Source: CALDUY01 sp046350255 (GTDB taxonomy: Bacteria; Planctomycetota; Planctomycetia; Gemmatales; Gemmataceae). From it: a stretch of DNA of 64,000 bases. Of this stretch, positions 54,563 through 61,924 are shown piece by piece; position 1 is the stretch's first letter, and each line of letters starts with the position of its first letter. The notes beneath the pieces were generated by a model, which was not told where the DNA came from, did no database searches, and worked only from the letters and a program-made list of their open reading frames with translations. The DNA lies in assembly GCA_046350255.1 (NCBI GenBank), contig JAXMAV010000025.1:62001-126000 (forward strand), read 5' to 3'. The translations under genes and the position numbers were made by a program.

Positions 54563-54653
54563 AGTGCCTTGCCAAGGCTCCGCGCCAAACCATTTTGCTA
54601 CCCGGCGTTCATCGCCCGGTATTGCACCTGCCGCGAGCGGCAGGCAAGGCACT
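54563..54653. repeat. Three-stem palindromic element (structured RNA or extragenic repeat)
   Basis: An outer 11-base inverted repeat, AGTGCCTTGCC (54563-54573) with GGCAAGGCACT (54643-54653), encloses two more hairpins: TACCCGGCG/CGCCCGGTA (54599-54607 with 54613-54621, one mismatch) and the perfect CCTGCCGC-GA-GCGGCAGG (54627-54644). The whole can fold as a multi-branched cruciform. It lies after the VOC gene and just before a terminator; no coding potential seen. Confidence 0.55.
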
Positions 54654-54661
54654 TAACTGAG

Positions 54662-54700
54662 GGCCGGGTAGGTTCACACCTACCCGGCCTACGGTTTTTT
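54662..54700 (+). terminator. Rho-independent terminator
   Basis: GGCCGGGTAGG (54662-54672) pairs with CCTACCCGGCC (54679-54689) over a 6-base loop, followed by TACGGTTTTTT. A clear plus-strand terminator for the AHSA1-VOC unit. Confidence 0.9.
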
Positions 54701-54776
54701 CCGGGTGTCGTTCGACGAAGCAGTCAATCTACCTGGGTCGTGTGTTGACCTGTTGCACAGGATCCAGGATGGTTGT

Positions 54777-55367
54777 TTAGGGATGCGAGCAACCTCCCCC
54801 ACACGACCTTGGCCCGGCAGTTTCATGGGACACGCCCCAGCGGTTTGCCAACTGATTGGCGAGCTGATGGAATCGCCCATGGGTCCCGGCCTCCATGTCC
54901 GTTTGCTCTGTCTTCTCAAAGGCAGCCATCAACTGAGCATCATCCTTGTGATTGAGAAGGTGGTCCGCCATGCGGAGCAGGCGCTGGTCCTCTTTCCAGA
55001 TGTGATCGCGCAGTAGTTGAATGTACGACCGCGCGGGAGGTACAAACGCTGCTGGCGACTGTTGATCGACGGCCATGGCCATCTCAGCCAGCAATTGCCG
55101 GCCGACTTCGTGCTCGTGGAGCATGACAGCGATTGGCCCTCCGACGCGCGGAAGTCCGCGGGCTTCGAGCAAGGGAAACAGGTAGCCCTCTTCCTTGCCG
55201 TGATGACAATGGTCAGCAAAGCCGCGGAAGAAGTCCAGTGCCTGGGACGCCGACTCCATTTCGAGGTTACCCTGTTCTTCGGCCTGCGTGGCCATCGCTT
55301 CCAGACAGCTGAGCACCTTCTCGATCACTCGGTGTTCGGTCATCAGCACTTCAGTGGCTTTCATCAT
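54777..55367 (-). CDS. Hemerythrin-domain protein
   Basis: A 196-residue protein with a hemerythrin/HHE four-helix bundle that binds a di-iron centre. Iron ligands are suggested by MTEHRVIEKVL, FADHCHHGKEEGYLFPLLE, LHEHEVGRQLL and LLRDHIWKEDQRLL. A Cys/His-containing tail, GPRSCGGGCSHP, is added at the C-terminus. Related proteins repair Fe-S centres or sense O2/NO (YtfE/ScdA type). The start ATG at 55367 (or 55364) overlaps the nnrS stop region, so it is co-translated with nnrS. Confidence 0.88.
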   Translation of the reverse strand: MMKATEVLMTEHRVIEKVLSCLEAMATQAEEQGNLEMESASQALDFFRGFADHCHHGKEEGYLFPLLEARGLPRVGGPIAVMLHEHEVGRQLLAEMAMAVDQQSPAAFVPPARSYIQLLRDHIWKEDQRLLRMADHLLNHKDDAQLMAAFEKTEQTDMEAGTHGRFHQLANQLANRWGVSHETAGPRSCGGGCSHP

Positions 55368-55368
55368 C

Positions 55369-57204
55369 TCATCCCTCCGAAGACGATCCAGAAACCACAG
55401 GTAAAGACATCGTGCGGCGGGGTACATCTCGGCGAGCAGCGTTCAGCGCGGCGATCACCTCGTCCGACTTCAGTCCCAGCATCCGGCAGGCCATCTCGAC
55501 ACGGACTCCATGGGCCAGGGTGGCTCGCAGTACTGGATTGGCCAGCGGGCGGAAACCCAGAGCCAGGAACGTGGGCAGCGTTTCGGGGTAACGAGCCAGC
55601 ACTGCGCTGACTGTATGACGAGCCTCGATAGGATCGCCCTGGCCTGACGACTCTGGCTCCGCGTCGGTCGGTCCCCCGCTGGCCATGATGGCCCACAGGT
55701 GAGCTCCCCACCAGCTCAGGGCGGTCACCTCCAATAGACCACTGAGTGCCATCATCGGAAAGGCTGGGGGGAACAGGTCGGTCGAGGTCTGGCCAAATAC
55801 GCGGAGCGCGCAGCCGGCGTTGATGAGCACAAAGGGTCCCCACAGTCCACCGAGTTGATGCGGCAGCACGCCGTTCAGGGTAGGAACGATGCGGGCCGCC
55901 ACTCCCAGAATCATTAGGCTGATGAACCCGACGGTGATTGCGTGACGGATGGCCCCGTAGTAGGCATGGGAGAAGCCCATCTGAACGGCTGGGCTGGCCG
56001 GGGCCAGCCAGGGCAGCAGGACAAACTGATAGACAGGAAGCAGCACCAGCATCGCCAGGGAGAGGAGCAGCCAGGCGTATGCCGCTCGAATGAACTTCAG
56101 GCTGCGGTCGGCTTCCTTCACCGGACCGAACACGCCCCACTGCACCACGAGCATCACGACGCATAGGGTGAGCAGCAGCACTGAAGTGAACCACAGCCCG
56201 GCCCAGGGTCCACCCACGCCGCGCATCATCACCAAGCCGACGACCTCGCCAACCAGGGCCAGGTTGAGGCCCACCAGGGAGGCCAGGGATAGCCGACTTG
56301 CGGGTGAAGGAAAGCCATAAATGCGCGGAAGGATGCGCTGGCTGACTCCGAGGATCATGAGTAGCGCGAAGCCATGAATCTGGATGTCTCGCAGCGCACC
56401 TTGCCAGGTGGCGACCAGGGAGATCAGCTCCTGCCCTGGGCTGGCGACGAGGGTGGCCCGGAGATACAGCGCCTCGAACACAGCCTGCACGAGGAACCAG
56501 CCCAGGGCTGCCAGGATGTAGCCATCGTGGATCTCCCAGGTCGCTTTCGAGGTCTGCCAGGTTCGGACGATCACAACAAGGAACAGGGTGATGGCCCCAA
56601 CTTCCAGCCAGGCGGCGACCAGGGCGAACGTTCCCGCCACGGGCCAGGTGTCGGCGAGCGGTTCACCCAGGCAGCGGCCCAGGATACCGGCCAGCATCAG
56701 GCCCAGGCTGCTCCAGGCCATGGTCGGCCAGGCTAGCGAGGTATGTTTGAAGCGCGGAAAGGCCTGGTAGGCGAAGCCCATGACAAAGAGCCCGACCCAG
56801 CCGAAGATCTGGGCGTGCCCATGGGCGTTGACCTCGTGCAGGCCAGCAGCGCGGAATGAGCCCGACCAGCCAATGCGCAAGAGCAGATATGCTCCCCAGA
56901 CTGCACCTGCGGTAAGCGTGATGATCATGGCCGCGCGGAAGAATGGGCGATAGATGGCGTCTTCCGGGTGATTCGGAGCCGGGGGAGTCGCTGCGGCCGT
57001 CAGTCCCTGGCGAAGCTCGGCGAGCAACGGCGCCAGCGGCACACCATGCGCCCGGGCGAAGAAGGCCAGCGACTCCGCCGGCCCGTTGGGCCCTCCACAG
57101 CCGCGCAGCCCGTGGCGATCCAGAATGGGACGTAATTGCGGGGCAGCTCGGAGCAGTTCGGGGATTAACGTGGGACCATCAAGGAGAGCCGTAGGATCAG
57201 ACAC
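55369..57204 (-). CDS. nnrS: NnrS-family protein flanked by two DUF1858-like domains
   Basis: A 611-residue membrane protein with about a dozen helices, of the NnrS heme/copper-protein family linked to nitric oxide stress (HEVNAHGHAQIFGWVGLFVMGF, QIHGFALLMILGVSQRILPRIYG, ITVGFISLMILGVAARIVP). A C-terminal DUF1858 domain is clear (TVSAVLARYPETLPTFLALGF, HGVRVEMACRMLGLKSDEVI). The N-terminal 70 residues look like a second copy (LIPELLRAAPQLRPILDRHGLR, LAPLLAELRQGL). I chose GTG 57204, behind GGAG, because the ATG at 57234 would lie inside the candidate operator. Confidence 0.82.
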   Translation of the reverse strand: MSDPTALLDGPTLIPELLRAAPQLRPILDRHGLRGCGGPNGPAESLAFFARAHGVPLAPLLAELRQGLTAAATPPAPNHPEDAIYRPFFRAAMIITLTAGAVWGAYLLLRIGWSGSFRAAGLHEVNAHGHAQIFGWVGLFVMGFAYQAFPRFKHTSLAWPTMAWSSLGLMLAGILGRCLGEPLADTWPVAGTFALVAAWLEVGAITLFLVVIVRTWQTSKATWEIHDGYILAALGWFLVQAVFEALYLRATLVASPGQELISLVATWQGALRDIQIHGFALLMILGVSQRILPRIYGFPSPASRLSLASLVGLNLALVGEVVGLVMMRGVGGPWAGLWFTSVLLLTLCVVMLVVQWGVFGPVKEADRSLKFIRAAYAWLLLSLAMLVLLPVYQFVLLPWLAPASPAVQMGFSHAYYGAIRHAITVGFISLMILGVAARIVPTLNGVLPHQLGGLWGPFVLINAGCALRVFGQTSTDLFPPAFPMMALSGLLEVTALSWWGAHLWAIMASGGPTDAEPESSGQGDPIEARHTVSAVLARYPETLPTFLALGFRPLANPVLRATLAHGVRVEMACRMLGLKSDEVIAALNAARRDVPRRTMSLPVVSGSSSEG

Positions 57205-57224
57205 GGGAGGAATCTCCAAAGTGA

Positions 57225-57250
57225 TTAATAGCATGTGGTTGTCCGATTTT
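57225..57250 (-). promoter_or_regulatory. Candidate Rrf2-type operator before nnrS
   Basis: Plus-strand TTAATAGCAT (57225-57234), 6 spacer bases, then the weaker GTCCGATTTT (57241-57250). The left half matches 9 of 10 bases of the half-site before the Rrf2 gene (ATAATAGCAT in minus-strand reading), and the 10-6-10 layout is the same. It lies between the Rrf2 stop and the nnrS start. Confidence 0.5.
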
Positions 57251-57263
57251 GGCGCGGAACCTC

Positions 57264-57686
57264 TCACTCGAGGATTCCGTTGGCGCTACCGCGTGCAGCC
57301 AGGTCAGCTAGGGAGGTCTGTTGCAGCATCTGTATGTAAGCGGCCCGAACACCTTTCCAACGGTCGTGCATGGCACACGGCCTGGTGTCAGAGCAGGTCG
57401 GAAGGCCAAGGATGCAGCCGGCCCATCGGTTCATGTGCTCGATGGGATCGACAACATCGAGGAGCGAAATAGAACGAGCTGCGCGAGCCAGTCGGAAGCC
57501 TCCCCCGAGCCCTTTCTGGGATTCGACCAGGCCATGGTCGGCGAGGTTGCGTAGCAGTTTACCCAGGTAATTGGGGGGTGCCCCGATTTCCTGGGCGATG
57601 CTGGCTGCCCCGGCGAAGGTGCCATCCGGCAACCGGGCCAGGGCCAGCATCGCGCGAATCGCATGTAACCCAGTCTTGCTTAACAC
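57264..57686 (-). CDS. Rrf2-family regulator, NsrR-like
   Basis: Transcription regulator of 140 residues with the winged helix (SKTGLHAIRAMLALARL, APPNYLGKLLRNLADHGLVES, GLGGGFRLAR) and cysteines C91, C98 and C104 (C-x6-C-x5-C), suggesting an NO- or redox-sensing [Fe-S] cluster. The GTG at 57686 has CGGAGG about 7 bases upstream; an ATG at 57713 overlaps the palindromic operator. It heads the minus-strand set Rrf2-nnrS-hemerythrin. Confidence 0.87.
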   Translation of the reverse strand: MLSKTGLHAIRAMLALARLPDGTFAGAASIAQEIGAPPNYLGKLLRNLADHGLVESQKGLGGGFRLARAARSISLLDVVDPIEHMNRWAGCILGLPTCSDTRPCAMHDRWKGVRAAYIQMLQQTSLADLAARGSANGILE

Positions 57687-57703
57687 AAGGCCTCCGTGAA
57701 TGG

Positions 57704-57729
57704 ATAATCGCATGTCTTTATGCTATTAT
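57704..57729 (-). promoter_or_regulatory. 26-base palindromic operator of the Rrf2 gene
   Basis: Plus-strand ATAATCGCAT, GTCTTT spacer, ATGCTATTAT: half-sites of 10 bases that mirror each other at 9 of 10 positions. It sits 17 bases before the preferred GTG, where a repressor would block the promoter. The core (ATGC with ATTA) resembles published NsrR half-sites, but that likeness is by memory only. Confidence 0.6.
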
Positions 57730-57811
57730 AGTCCAGCCACGAAATAGGTCAACTGCAGGGAGACGGAATTTCCTTTGTCGCCCTCTCCACTCATTTGACA
57801 CGGCGAGGATC

Positions 57812-58222
57812 TCAGGTGCTTGCCGAAACCCGCTGGCCTAGCCACGCCGCGAGAAGCAGGCAGGAGCCTCCGAGGGCGACGGCGGAGAGGCCCAGGGGGT
57901 GGAAGCCGAACTGCGCCAGTGGGCTAAACATGTAAGCCGTGGCGAGCAGCGTTGCTCCGATGAGAGCGACACCGATGAGGCCGACTCGATGCGCCTGGAG
58001 GCGGGGTTCTGCCGTCAGGGCCGCTCCGCCAGCCAGCCCGAGGAGCAGCGCCACCGCCACCGCTGCAACGGGTGAAAGGGTGGCGAGACTCGCTTCGCCG
58101 TACTGCGGAGCGAAGCCGCCAGCCAGTACCACCTTGAACACCATCGGCAACGTGGTGGCAGCGGCGAGGGTTACCAGGGCCGTCAGCATGGCGACGCGGT
58201 ATGCGCTTCTTTCGGTGAACAT
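57812..58222 (-). CDS. Small four-helix membrane protein, unknown
   Basis: A 136-residue protein with about four hydrophobic segments (VAMLTALVTLAAATTLPMVF, LSPVAAVAVALLLGLAGGAAL, VGLIGVALIGATLLATAYMF, LSAVALGGSCLLLAAWLG). No family recognised. It lies downstream of an exported gene on the same strand, 50 bases away, and 98 bases from the Rrf2 operator. Confidence 0.65.
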   Translation of the reverse strand: MFTERSAYRVAMLTALVTLAAATTLPMVFKVVLAGGFAPQYGEASLATLSPVAAVAVALLLGLAGGAALTAEPRLQAHRVGLIGVALIGATLLATAYMFSPLAQFGFHPLGLSAVALGGSCLLLAAWLGQRVSAST

Positions 58223-58272
58223 GTCGAACCTCCGCGAACCTGAGTGGCCGAGGACACCTTCCTGGCAGGAGG

Positions 58273-59196
58273 CTACCTCCGAACGAAGAACAGAGGTGAG
58301 AGCTTGATCTCACCCAGGGTGGTGTCGCCTGGCTGAATGGTATACTGAAACTGTCCTCGGGGCCACTGCTTGAGATAACCCTGACGCTCGTGCCAGACCC
58401 GGAACTCCAGCTTGCCGGGAGGCAACCCTGGGAGAGCGAACGAGCCGTCCGGTCCGCTGACGGCTACGAAGGCGTTGCGATGCACAAATACCCAGCCGTT
58501 CGCCCAGGGGCCCAGGTTTGACTCGTACCGGATCGGCTGCGCCTCGGGCTCGTACCACACCAGGCGCAGTGGCATCCTGGCCGAGTTTGGCTTCAGCAGG
58601 TGGTTGATTGGTTTGTTGCCCGCCTGGCCTGGTTCGGCACGGAAGTGGAACGTGAGTGGATCGTGGTTCTCGATCAGGATAGTCTGCCCGGTCATGGCAA
58701 CGGCAACCCGCGGGCTATAGTGGCCTCCCTTCAACTTAATTGTCACGGGGCGCCTGCCAGGCTCCAGTGGCACATGGCAGGGGATCTCCTTGCTTGTCGC
58801 CCAGATCACCACGTTGGCAATGCCGTGCTTCTTCCCGATCTGGAGCGACTGATCCAGCGTAGAGGGGCGAATGCGGTGGTCAAGGAATTGTCGATACAGC
58901 CCTTCAACCCCGTCGAACCGCTCGGGCCCGGGGTGGGGTTGCGCCAGGTCGATTTTCGCCAGGCCTGGATAGAGATCGATCGGCGCGGGCGGGTCGCCAT
59001 CGAACACAAACCGACCACGGAGTGTCCCCGTGCGCGGCACAGGGCCGGCCCCCGGTCCATCCATTGTCCCGAGGGTGACGATGAACGCCAGCGCCAGGGC
59101 ACCGCAGGTGCATCGCTTGAAACGCCGAGTGAGCGTCCGTGTGTCCGGGGTTACGTCGCCCGCTGGTTGGGGAGTGTCGGCAGAGATCATGGCCAC
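58273..59196 (-). CDS. Exported cupredoxin-like / carboxypeptidase-regulatory-like protein
   Basis: A 307-residue protein with an N-terminal membrane or signal helix (CGALALAFIVTLGTM). The middle (NVVIWATSKEIPCH, YSPRVAVAMTGQTILIENHDPLTFHFRAE) resembles the methylamine-utilisation cupredoxin-like proteins common in planctomycetes. The C-terminal part (FVAVSGPDGSFALPGLPPGKLEFRVWHERQGY) is a transthyretin-like regulatory domain. No copper site is certain. It is 14 bases downstream of the LRR gene. Confidence 0.75.
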   Translation of the reverse strand: MAMISADTPQPAGDVTPDTRTLTRRFKRCTCGALALAFIVTLGTMDGPGAGPVPRTGTLRGRFVFDGDPPAPIDLYPGLAKIDLAQPHPGPERFDGVEGLYRQFLDHRIRPSTLDQSLQIGKKHGIANVVIWATSKEIPCHVPLEPGRRPVTIKLKGGHYSPRVAVAMTGQTILIENHDPLTFHFRAEPGQAGNKPINHLLKPNSARMPLRLVWYEPEAQPIRYESNLGPWANGWVFVHRNAFVAVSGPDGSFALPGLPPGKLEFRVWHERQGYLKQWPRGQFQYTIQPGDTTLGEIKLSPLFFVRR

Positions 59197-59210
59197 CTCG
59201 TGAAGGATGC

Positions 59211-61682
59211 TCAGCGGTTCCGCTTCGGAACGCGTAGGTAGTTTCCGCCACCGGTTGGGGCCGAGATGCGTGTGCGGGGCAACGCCTTGATGAGCGCCTC
59301 ACGCTCTGCCCCCGTGATGTTTGTCCTCAGCAGAGTGAGTTCGCGCAGATGGCGTAGTTCTTTCAACCCCACGTAGCCTCCGACGGGGATGTCGAAATGG
59401 CTCAGCCAGAGTGTGTCCAGCCCTGGGAGGTTCTTGAGCTGTTGCAGCCCGGCGATACTCACATTCCGACTCGGAGGGCCTCCAGGCACTCCGCTGCCGT
59501 CGAGATCCAGGCGGGTTAGCGTCTCGATGTGGGCTAGGTGCTGGAGCGTCCTGTCGCCGAGTCCAGCGATTCGCAGAGAGATGTGCTCGAGCCCCTTGTG
59601 ATTCCGGAGGTGGGCGATCCCCATGTCGGTGATGTGGGTGCTACGGACATTCAGCCGGCGTAGCCCGGGGAGCCCGGCGATGGACTTGAACCCGTCATCT
59701 CCGATGGCCGAGTAGCTCAGCTCCAACTCCTGGAGATTACGGAGATCACCGATCTTCCGTGCGACGTCATCGCCGATCCCACCTCGTCCGGCTCCTCGGT
59801 TCGCCAGGGCCGGATCGTCGGGGCTGGAGTAACCCAGGCCCAGCGACTTCAGGTGCGGAAATTCCAGTGCGTCAGCAGGTACATCATGGCCAACCAGGTG
59901 GAGCACCTCCAGATGCTTCAGCTTCTCGAGTTGACGGATGCCCTTGGCCGAGAAGCGCATCCAGCCCTCGCGAGGGGTACTGTCTTCCACTAGTTCCCTG
60001 GCCTGCCGCGCTCCCTCGGCCGAGAAGCGAACCCAGCCACGGCGAAGTCCGACATAGCTGGGCAGCGACAGTGATTTCAGCTGAGGGAGTCGGGCGATCG
60101 ATCCCAGCGCGGCGTCGGTCAGGTGCACTTCCTGCCGCAACGTCAAGGTGGTGAGCTTGGGCAATTTGTCGAGGAGCTTCACTCCCGCGTCTGTGGTGCC
60201 ACACTCGCCGATCCAGAGTTCGCGCAGTGACACGAGTCCGGCCACGCTCCGGATGGCCTCGTCGCCCAGCCCATTGTCTCCAGCGGTGATCTGGTACAGC
60301 GAGAGCTTCTCCAACCGGGGCATCTTGCCGAGGTGGGCCAGCCCGGCCGGCGTCACTTCCCTGGTGGCTTCCAGATGCAACTCGCGGAGCTTCGGCAGCG
60401 TCCGGAGCCTGGCCAGTAGCTCGTCGGTCGCGATCGTACCTGTGGTCACTGTCGCCACCTCGTCGCCATCGTCGAGAGTGGCCAGAAGACCCTTGTTGTA
60501 GAGCGGCTTCAGCCAGTCCGGCAGTTTGGAGACGATGCGCGCCTGCCATGCCTCCAGCGTGGTGAACACGAGTTTGTCGCCCCGCACCTCGCGCAGCAAG
60601 TCCGGATGCGTGTTCCAGTCGATCAGGTATCCCAGCGCCCGGGCCAGCGGGACGTTCTCAAACTTAACCGTCACCGTCCGATCAAGGTCGAGCGCGGTTT
60701 TCTTCAGAGCGTCGTGGTCGAACTCGAGCCCCAGCCCGACGTCACCCGCGAGTTTCTTCAGGGCCGCGCGAAGAGGCAACCTGCCGCTGGCATCGAGTGA
60801 AACCGGCCGGTCGAGAAGGGGGGTGAACCCAAACCGGCGGGTTCGCTCGTTCGGGCTCATGCGGTCCCATTGCAGGCGCGCCTTCTTTTCGGCAGCGGCG
60901 AGAAACGTCTTCTGCCCCTTCTTCGTCATGTGTGCGAGAATTACGTCGTTGTATCCGTCTGCGCGCTGGCGTACCTCGGTTGAGACGGCACACCCGGCCA
61001 CAATGTCGAGGTGGATGCCGTGGTCTTCCAACAGGATCTCGGCGAGGAGTTTGTCGGTGCCCGTTGGCTGGCCATACCATCTGTATCTGAGTTTCCCTCG
61101 CGCGAGGTCATTGCCGGCTTCATCCTGTCCCTTCCTGTACGCCGGACCCTTGTCGGCCTGAACGGGCCGAGCCGGGCTCTCCCTCTCCAGGGTGACCATC
61201 ACCAGCCCACTGCCTGGCGTCGTTTGAAACTTCCTGGGGCGTATCTTTCCGCCATAGCAGAGGCGAAGCCGGGTGCCGTCGAGGGTGAAGATGCCCGGAT
61301 CCTTCGTTCCCTCATGCTTGCCCTCAAGGGAAAAGAGATCGATTTCTTTCGGCGTCGCTTCGAGGTGCAGCTTGAACCCCAGCCTGCCGGTCAGGCCAGG
61401 GGGAACACCGGCGATCTCGTTTCTCCGGATCACCATCTTCTTGCCTTTCACAGCCTCGGTCGGAGCTTGCTTCCCCTCGGCCTCCCAGGCCACCACGAAC
61501 CAGGTGCCTTCCAGACTCACGGCGGTTTTCGGGGGCTGAGCCGGAGCCATGGGTTGGTCGCCTTCGGGTCGCTCCACGGGTGGTGTGGCAGACTCCCCGG
61601 CGCTCCCAACCGCGATGCCTAGTAGTCCAGGGATCATGAGGAATGCCGACAGAGACCGAATCATCCTAACGAGTGGGGTCAT
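59211..61682 (-). CDS. Secreted TIGR03067-like protein with STN-like and leucine-rich repeat domains
   Basis: An 823-residue exported protein (signal MIRSLSAFLMIPGLLGIAVG). The first domain matches the planctomycete TIGR03067 pattern (SLEGTWFVVAWEAEGK, GIFTLDGTRLRLCYGG, TPGSGLVMVTLERE). A second, about residues 300-460, has a secretin/TonB short-N-terminus look (PLRAALKKLAGDVGLGLEFD, VKFENVPLARALGYLIDW). The last 350 residues are leucine-rich repeats (LRELHLEATREVTPAGLAHL, LQELELSYSAIGDDGFKSI). The start at 61682 is chosen for its signal peptide; a longer frame to 62000 overlaps the preceding genes. Confidence 0.8.
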   Translation of the reverse strand: MTPLVRMIRSLSAFLMIPGLLGIAVGSAGESATPPVERPEGDQPMAPAQPPKTAVSLEGTWFVVAWEAEGKQAPTEAVKGKKMVIRRNEIAGVPPGLTGRLGFKLHLEATPKEIDLFSLEGKHEGTKDPGIFTLDGTRLRLCYGGKIRPRKFQTTPGSGLVMVTLERESPARPVQADKGPAYRKGQDEAGNDLARGKLRYRWYGQPTGTDKLLAEILLEDHGIHLDIVAGCAVSTEVRQRADGYNDVILAHMTKKGQKTFLAAAEKKARLQWDRMSPNERTRRFGFTPLLDRPVSLDASGRLPLRAALKKLAGDVGLGLEFDHDALKKTALDLDRTVTVKFENVPLARALGYLIDWNTHPDLLREVRGDKLVFTTLEAWQARIVSKLPDWLKPLYNKGLLATLDDGDEVATVTTGTIATDELLARLRTLPKLRELHLEATREVTPAGLAHLGKMPRLEKLSLYQITAGDNGLGDEAIRSVAGLVSLRELWIGECGTTDAGVKLLDKLPKLTTLTLRQEVHLTDAALGSIARLPQLKSLSLPSYVGLRRGWVRFSAEGARQARELVEDSTPREGWMRFSAKGIRQLEKLKHLEVLHLVGHDVPADALEFPHLKSLGLGYSSPDDPALANRGAGRGGIGDDVARKIGDLRNLQELELSYSAIGDDGFKSIAGLPGLRRLNVRSTHITDMGIAHLRNHKGLEHISLRIAGLGDRTLQHLAHIETLTRLDLDGSGVPGGPPSRNVSIAGLQQLKNLPGLDTLWLSHFDIPVGGYVGLKELRHLRELTLLRTNITGAEREALIKALPRTRISAPTGGGNYLRVPKRNR

Positions 61683-61890
61683 GATCACCTCGGGTTCGAG
61701 CCGGGGGAGCGACGCGCCGGGCGGCAGCGTTGCACAACCCAAGGGCGACCGCGAAGAACGGCATAGCCAGGATAAACCCAACGAAGCCAGGTTTACCAAG
61801 TGCGTAGACGAGAAGCGGGGTGGAGCCGGTGAGAAGCCAGCCCAGCCCATTGGCTGCGTGTGCCAGAACAATCCGCCAGTCAGGTTGCAT
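61666..61890 (-). CDS. Small two-helix membrane protein
   Basis: A 74-residue protein, MQPDWRIVLAHAANGLGWLL then a second hydrophobic segment (GFVGFILAMPFFAVALGLCN) and a basic tail. No family recognised. It overlaps the start of the LRR gene by 17 bases and follows the ECF sigma gene by 34 bases, so it belongs to one likely operon. The reading frame continues upstream, but that part overlaps the sigma gene and looks non-coding. Confidence 0.5.
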   Translation of the reverse strand: MQPDWRIVLAHAANGLGWLLTGSTPLLVYALGKPGFVGFILAMPFFAVALGLCNAAARRVAPPARTRGDHDPTR

Positions 61891-61924
61891 CGAGGGCACC
61901 TCGGTTCTCGGGGGAGTAGGTTCA

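Noticed and set aside
57812..58222. NO-related function for the small membrane protein
   Set aside because: Only proximity to the Rrf2 gene suggests it; no motif supports it.
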